Part shown: positions 5,452-8,965 of the stretch, piece after piece
How positions within the stretch are numbered: the stretch's first letter is position 1
Layout of the letters: each line of letters starts with the position of its first letter
Assembly: GCA_002380945.1 (NCBI GenBank)
Contig: DFWO01000044.1
Coordinates: forward strand, 1-8,965
Direction of reading: 5' to 3'
Origin: Methylococcaceae bacterium UBA4132
Lineage (GTDB): Bacteria > Pseudomonadota > Gammaproteobacteria > Methylococcales > Methylomonadaceae
Length of the DNA: 8,965 nucleotides
Notes under the pieces: generated by a model
What the model saw: only the letters and a program-made list of their open reading frames with translations
Databases searched by the model: none
What the model was told of the DNA's origin: nothing
Position numbers and translations under genes: made by a program

Positions 5452-8310
5452 CTACTCCATCATTACCTGCCAAATCGCTTCAACTTGCGACCGCAAATCA
5501 GCAACTTCGTCTTCATCAATCACTGCCGTATCACCTTGTAACACTTGTTTATGCCCTCTATCCCGATAAGTAAGATAGGCTTGTTTTAAGGTATTCGCTG
5601 TTTCCTGAGTTATCAACCCTTGTTCACACAGACCTTCCAGCAAACGAACATTGTCGGTGTAAGTCGTTAATGATGGATGATTAACCGCTTCCGCAAGTAT
5701 GCAAAACTGCACCATAAATTCAATATCCGCAATGCCACCTTTGCTTTGTTTTAAATCAAATTTATTGTTTTCTTTGGTGGCTAAAGCAGCCCGCATTTTT
5801 TCGCGCATTTCACGAACCTCGATTTTTAACGCGGCTTTATCACGCGGTAAACTGAGTACACGATGACGTATGGCTTCATACTGATTTTTTAAGCGTTCAT
5901 CACCTGCGATAAATCGCGCTCTGACTAAGGCTTGATGTTCCCACGTCCATGCTTGTGTGGTTAAATAATCTTCGTAACTGCTAATAGGCGTGACTAACAA
6001 ACCCGAATCACCCGACGGACGCAGGCGCATATCGACTTCATACAGCACACCTGACAATAATTTAGTATCTAAAATATGGCGTACTTTTAGCCCTAAACGT
6101 CCATAAAACTGTGCAGTAGTAATGGGTTTTTCACCATCGGTCATAGCATTGCTATCGGCATAATCCGATAAAAACACCATGTCTAAATCAGAACCGTAAC
6201 CCAATTCGAGACCGCCTAACTTACCAAAACCGACCACAGCAAAACCGCTAGGCTTACCCTGACAATCAGGTGGGTAGCCGTGTTTATCGACTAACATTAA
6301 CCACGCCCGATTTAACACTTGTTCCACTATCGTTTCGGCAATATAAGTAAGATAGTCGCTGACTACCATTAAGCGTAATGCGCCCATTAAATCGGCGGCG
6401 GCAACACGCAACACTTGTTGTTGTTTGAATTGCCGTAAAGCTATCATCAATTGCTCTAAATCTTGCGTGTCTATCGGAGCTAATAACACGTTAAGCTGAG
6501 CGGTTAAATCGGATTTTTTTAGCGGCGCGTACAAAGAATCAATGTCGAGTAATTCATCAAATAAAATAGGATGCCGTGCTAAATGTTCGCCAATCCACGG
6601 ACTGGCGGCAGATAGTTGAATTAATTGCGCTAAACCTTGCGGATTTTCTGCGAGTAAGGATAAATAAACCGTGCGTCCTGCTACAGCGGCGAATAAATCT
6701 AAAATACGCTTTAAGGTTTCATCGGGATTGCTTACATTTTTCAAAGCCGTAATCAATTGCGGCATTAAGCGATTTAACACGCCCGCGCCTTTACTACTTA
6801 AACGGCGAATACTGGGCGCGTTTTTAAAATGTTGCAATGCGGTTAAGCTGGCTTGTGGATGGCGGAAACCGTAATCAGCGAGGTCTTCTATTAATTCCGC
6901 TTCATCGGCAACACCTAGCCATATTGTTTGGTTGAGTTGTGAAATTTCTTCTTGTTTGGATACGGAAAACACTTGGTCAAACAGCGCGTGAACTTTGCTA
7001 CGCACCGCATCCAGTTCAGTTTTAAAACTCTGCCAATCGGCATAATCCAAGGAATACGCCAAAATCGTCTGTACGGTTTCCGTGCTTGGCAAATCGTGAG
7101 TTTGCTTGTCTTGATATTGTTGAATGTGATTTTCTACACGGCGTAAAAAACAATACGCCTGTTGCAAAGTGTCGGTATCGTGTCGGCTCATTAAATCCAA
7201 TTCGCTCAACAACGCCAACACATCTATAATACCGCGTGTTTGTAACTGTTTTTCCGTGCCGCCGCGTATTAATTGAAACGCCTGCCCGATAAATTCAATT
7301 TCACGAATTCCGCCAGGCCCTAACTTGACGTTTTCCATGCGATCTTTACGACGTAACTCTTGAGTAATCTGCGCTTTTAAGGAGCGCAATTCTTCAAACG
7401 CGCCATAATCCAAATACCGCCGATACACAAACGCCGATAACATAGCCATTAATTGCTTGCCTGTATTAAAATCGCCTGCCACTTGCCGCGCTTTTATCAT
7501 CGCGTAGCGTTCCCATTCTCGCGCTTGGGTTAAATAATAATTTTCCATACCATCAAAGGTCATAATTACCGCGCCGCTGTCGCCATAAGGTCGCAAGCGT
7601 ATATCGGTACGAAACACAAAACCATCCACGGTTATATCATCCAACACCCGTACTAAACTTTGACACAACTTAGTAAAAAATTCGCCATAACTGGTGGCTT
7701 TGCGGTCAGGTAATACGCCATCTTCTGGGTAGGCAAAAATCAAATCAATGTCGGAAGAATAATTCAGCTCAAACGCGCCTAATTTGCCCATGCCTAACAC
7801 GATGATTTGTTGCGGTGTGCCATCGGCTAATAATGGCGTGCCGCGTTTTTCACAGGCTTGTGTGTACAGAAAATCCAACGCGGTTTGAATACAGGCATCG
7901 GCTAACCACGATAATTCCGTCAATGTTTCAGATAACTCAGACCAACCTGCTAAATCTCGCCACGCAATGCGCACCATTTCGCGGCGGCGAAATTGCCGCA
8001 ACATCGTCATTAATGCCGCTTCATCTGCAATGACAAGTTGTTTCAGTTGGCTAGCGTAATAGTCGCTAGGATATGAGCGTGTTAAATCGCCAGACTCGAT
8101 AAGATTCGGTAATAACGCAGGTTTGCGCGTACAACTGGTGGCAATAAATTCACTGGAAGCCCAGACTTTAACCAACGAAGCAATAATATCAGCGGGCAGG
8201 TCGATATTTGAAACTGCATCATGCCAATGCTGTAACGAGTCGGCAACGGAGACGCGTAAGGTTTCAGGAAGTGCGTGTAACTGTGATTGAAGCTGGGCAA
8301 TAAGAGACAT
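5452..8310 (-). CDS. glnE: Bifunctional glutamine synthetase adenylyltransferase / adenylyl-removing enzyme GlnE
   Basis: From the ATG at 8310 the protein has 952 residues, close to E. coli GlnE (946). It adds AMP to, and removes it from, the conserved tyrosine of glutamine synthetase, under control of PII proteins and glutamine, and so tunes ammonia assimilation. Two nucleotidyltransferase domains are visible. The N-terminal adenylyl-removing domain has GMGKLG (173-178) and SDID (186-189, catalytic D187/D189). The C-terminal adenylyltransferase domain has GFGKLGG (694-700) and SDLD (707-710, D708/D710). RLRPYGDSG (238-246) and RLRPSGDSG (762-770) are matching motifs of the two halves, and GPGGIREIEF and KGGIADIEF follow each. 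The frame could open upstream at TTG 8349 (965 residues), but neither start has a strong ribosome site and the ATG gives the usual length. No frameshift is seen. Stop is at 5452-5454. Confidence 0.97.
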   Translation of the reverse strand: MSLIAQLQSQLHALPETLRVSVADSLQHWHDAVSNIDLPADIIASLVKVWASSEFIATSCTRKPALLPNLIESGDLTRSYPSDYYASQLKQLVIADEAALMTMLRQFRRREMVRIAWRDLAGWSELSETLTELSWLADACIQTALDFLYTQACEKRGTPLLADGTPQQIIVLGMGKLGAFELNYSSDIDLIFAYPEDGVLPDRKATSYGEFFTKLCQSLVRVLDDITVDGFVFRTDIRLRPYGDSGAVIMTFDGMENYYLTQAREWERYAMIKARQVAGDFNTGKQLMAMLSAFVYRRYLDYGAFEELRSLKAQITQELRRKDRMENVKLGPGGIREIEFIGQAFQLIRGGTEKQLQTRGIIDVLALLSELDLMSRHDTDTLQQAYCFLRRVENHIQQYQDKQTHDLPSTETVQTILAYSLDYADWQSFKTELDAVRSKVHALFDQVFSVSKQEEISQLNQTIWLGVADEAELIEDLADYGFRHPQASLTALQHFKNAPSIRRLSSKGAGVLNRLMPQLITALKNVSNPDETLKRILDLFAAVAGRTVYLSLLAENPQGLAQLIQLSAASPWIGEHLARHPILFDELLDIDSLYAPLKKSDLTAQLNVLLAPIDTQDLEQLMIALRQFKQQQVLRVAAADLMGALRLMVVSDYLTYIAETIVEQVLNRAWLMLVDKHGYPPDCQGKPSGFAVVGFGKLGGLELGYGSDLDMVFLSDYADSNAMTDGEKPITTAQFYGRLGLKVRHILDTKLLSGVLYEVDMRLRPSGDSGLLVTPISSYEDYLTTQAWTWEHQALVRARFIAGDERLKNQYEAIRHRVLSLPRDKAALKIEVREMREKMRAALATKENNKFDLKQSKGGIADIEFMVQFCILAEAVNHPSLTTYTDNVRLLEGLCEQGLITQETANTLKQAYLTYRDRGHKQVLQGDTAVIDEDEVADLRSQVEAIWQVMME

Positions 8311-8430
8311 GGCGGCAATGACTGGCAAAAAGTAAACATGATAACGCAAACTATAATGCTTGAGTTTAGTCTTGTTGCTAATCTTGCCATTAAGCTAAGA
8401 GACGGTGAAATATTCATCTAATGAATAATT

Positions 8431-8449
8431 CCACGAAAAGCACCAAAAG
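8431..8449 (+). repeat. Short repeat related to the element at 5393-5439
   Basis: CCACGAAAAGCACCAAAAG matches the left part of the palindromic element downstream of glnE (CCACGAAAAACACGAAAAA) with three mismatches over 19 bases. It lies upstream of glnE, so related copies bracket the gene. No right-hand arm (TTTCGTGG) is seen here, so this looks like a partial copy or a chance similarity. Confidence 0.35.
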
Positions 8450-8459
8450 TAAGATGACG

Positions 8460-8472
8460 GGCGATTATCGCC
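8460..8472. terminator. Small GC hairpin after the inhibitor gene
   Basis: GGCGA-TTA-TCGCC is a perfect 5-bp stem lying 11 bases past the stop of the chagasin-like gene. No clean U run follows on the minus strand, so termination is only a possibility. Confidence 0.3.
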
Positions 8473-8483
8473 ACTCTTTAAAT

Positions 8484-8798
8484 TTAGTTATTGATGATAA
8501 CAGTCAGTTCAAAGGTTTTTAACGGTGGCACATAGCGTTCCAAAGGTTTATGGAAGATTAGTTTTAACTCGCTTTTTCCAACTGCGATGGCGCGAAATTT
8601 TATGATTTCTATGCCACCTGCACCAATGGCTTTGTCGCTGGCAATAAAACGAATGTCACATTGTGCCAAGATATTTGCATCAAGTGAGGTGATTTCCCAA
8701 ACATAATCTGTCGTGAGTTTTGCTGGCAATATAATTTCCAGTTCATCACCACTGTGTAGTGTAACTGTTTTGCTGGAATCATTTTCGTTTAATCTCAT
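8484..8798 (-). CDS. Chagasin-like (I42 family) cysteine peptidase inhibitor
   Basis: The frame from ATG 8798 encodes 104 residues, close to chagasin (110). GDELEIILP (17-25), LTTDYVWE (28-35), IGAGGIE (58-64), and the region KPLERY then FELTV (84-89 and 96-100) match the order of the three inhibitor loops and the beta-sandwich of the I42 family. Family members bind papain-like cysteine peptidases. Two loop residues differ from the usual pattern: the NPTTG loop is KLTTD, and RPW is KPL, losing the Trp. No signal peptide is present, although many bacterial relatives are exported, so this one is probably cytoplasmic. A TTG at 8813 could add five residues. ATG is preferred, with a weak GGCGGG about 9 bases upstream. 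No peptidase gene is nearby. The fold is fairly sure and the inhibitory activity is uncertain. Confidence 0.7.
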   Translation of the reverse strand: MRLNENDSSKTVTLHSGDELEIILPAKLTTDYVWEITSLDANILAQCDIRFIASDKAIGAGGIEIIKFRAIAVGKSELKLIFHKPLERYVPPLKTFELTVIINN

Positions 8799-8841
8799 GA
8801 TATTACCCGCCAATGATTAGCTACTATTACCCAATATCATC

Positions 8842-8860
8842 TACTTTGCTGTACAAAGTA
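8842..8860. promoter_or_regulatory. 7-bp inverted repeat upstream of the inhibitor gene
   Basis: TACTTTG (8842-8848) and CAAAGTA (8854-8860) are perfect complements around 5 bases, 44 bases before the inhibitor ATG. On the minus strand a TTGACG box (near 8890) lies upstream with a weak TTTACT about 19 bases later that overlaps the repeat. The placement would suit an operator, but the promoter is poor. The rest of 8861-8965 shows no gene I can support. Confidence 0.35.
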
Positions 8861-8965
8861 AACGGTTAAACATTCGCTTTCCGTCAAAGTTTAATATAAA
8901 ACGGTACCAATGCAATGATGTAGCTACACTAAACAGGACAAAATCTTTTAAACTTTACGAAAGAA

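Noticed and set aside
5321..5573. Two overlapping plus-strand frames of about 80 codons covering the glnE end and the gap
   Set aside because: They cover the repeat and the antisense of glnE, show no conserved motif, and one starts inside the G-rich tract.
8082..8417. 111-codon minus-strand frame overlapping the start of glnE
   Set aside because: It overlaps glnE in another frame, has a low-complexity translation and no ribosome site. It is best seen as a shadow frame.
3890..8860. Shared operator between the hairpin at 3890-3911 and the palindrome at 8842-8860
   Set aside because: Both contain GTACAAA/TTTGTAC-like words, but arm sequence and spacing differ, and a 7-base match is weak evidence.

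Overview
The window reads as chromosomal DNA from a moderately AT-rich gammaproteobacterium. GlnE and RtcB are full length and closely follow the enterobacterial proteins in their key motifs. The secretion ATPase is of the GspE type. I cannot name a genus from sequence alone. A filamentous sulfur oxidiser or methanotroph-like lineage would fit the base composition and gene mix, but that is a guess.

Layout, left to right. (1) 1-2325, minus strand: a type II secretion pair, gspE followed directly by gspF, with gspF running off the left edge. (2) 2326-2544: a divergent control region with extended -10 boxes facing both ways and several inverted repeats. (3) 2545-3107, plus strand: a type IV pilin gene broken by a one-base frameshift in a run of six C. 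(4) 3109-3852, minus: a predicted lipoprotein of unknown function, meeting the pilin gene tail to tail with one base between them. (5) 3950-5146, minus: the RNA ligase gene rtcB, with a GTG start. (6) 5147-5451: a 305-base gap without a large gene. It holds a good sigma70-type promoter for rtcB, a roughly 200-base leader rich in hairpins, a 15-codon upstream reading frame with a strong but pairable ribosome binding site, and a short palindromic repeat next to the end of glnE. (7) 5452-8310, minus: glnE, the bifunctional enzyme that adenylylates and deadenylylates glutamine synthetase. (8) 8484-8798, minus: a small chagasin-like (I42 family) peptidase inhibitor without an export signal. (9) 8799-8965: a short upstream region with one palindrome.

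How the genes relate. gspE/gspF encode the motor and the inner-membrane platform of one secretion machine. The divergent pilin gene recalls the pilA//pilBCD arrangement of type IV pili, although the ATPase here looks like GspE rather than PilB. glnE, rtcB and the lipoprotein gene run in the same direction, but rtcB appears to have its own promoter, so they are probably not one simple operon. The most promising items for follow-up are the structured rtcB leader and the C-tract frameshift in the pilin gene. I saw no CRISPR array, tRNA, rRNA, transposase or clear phage gene.
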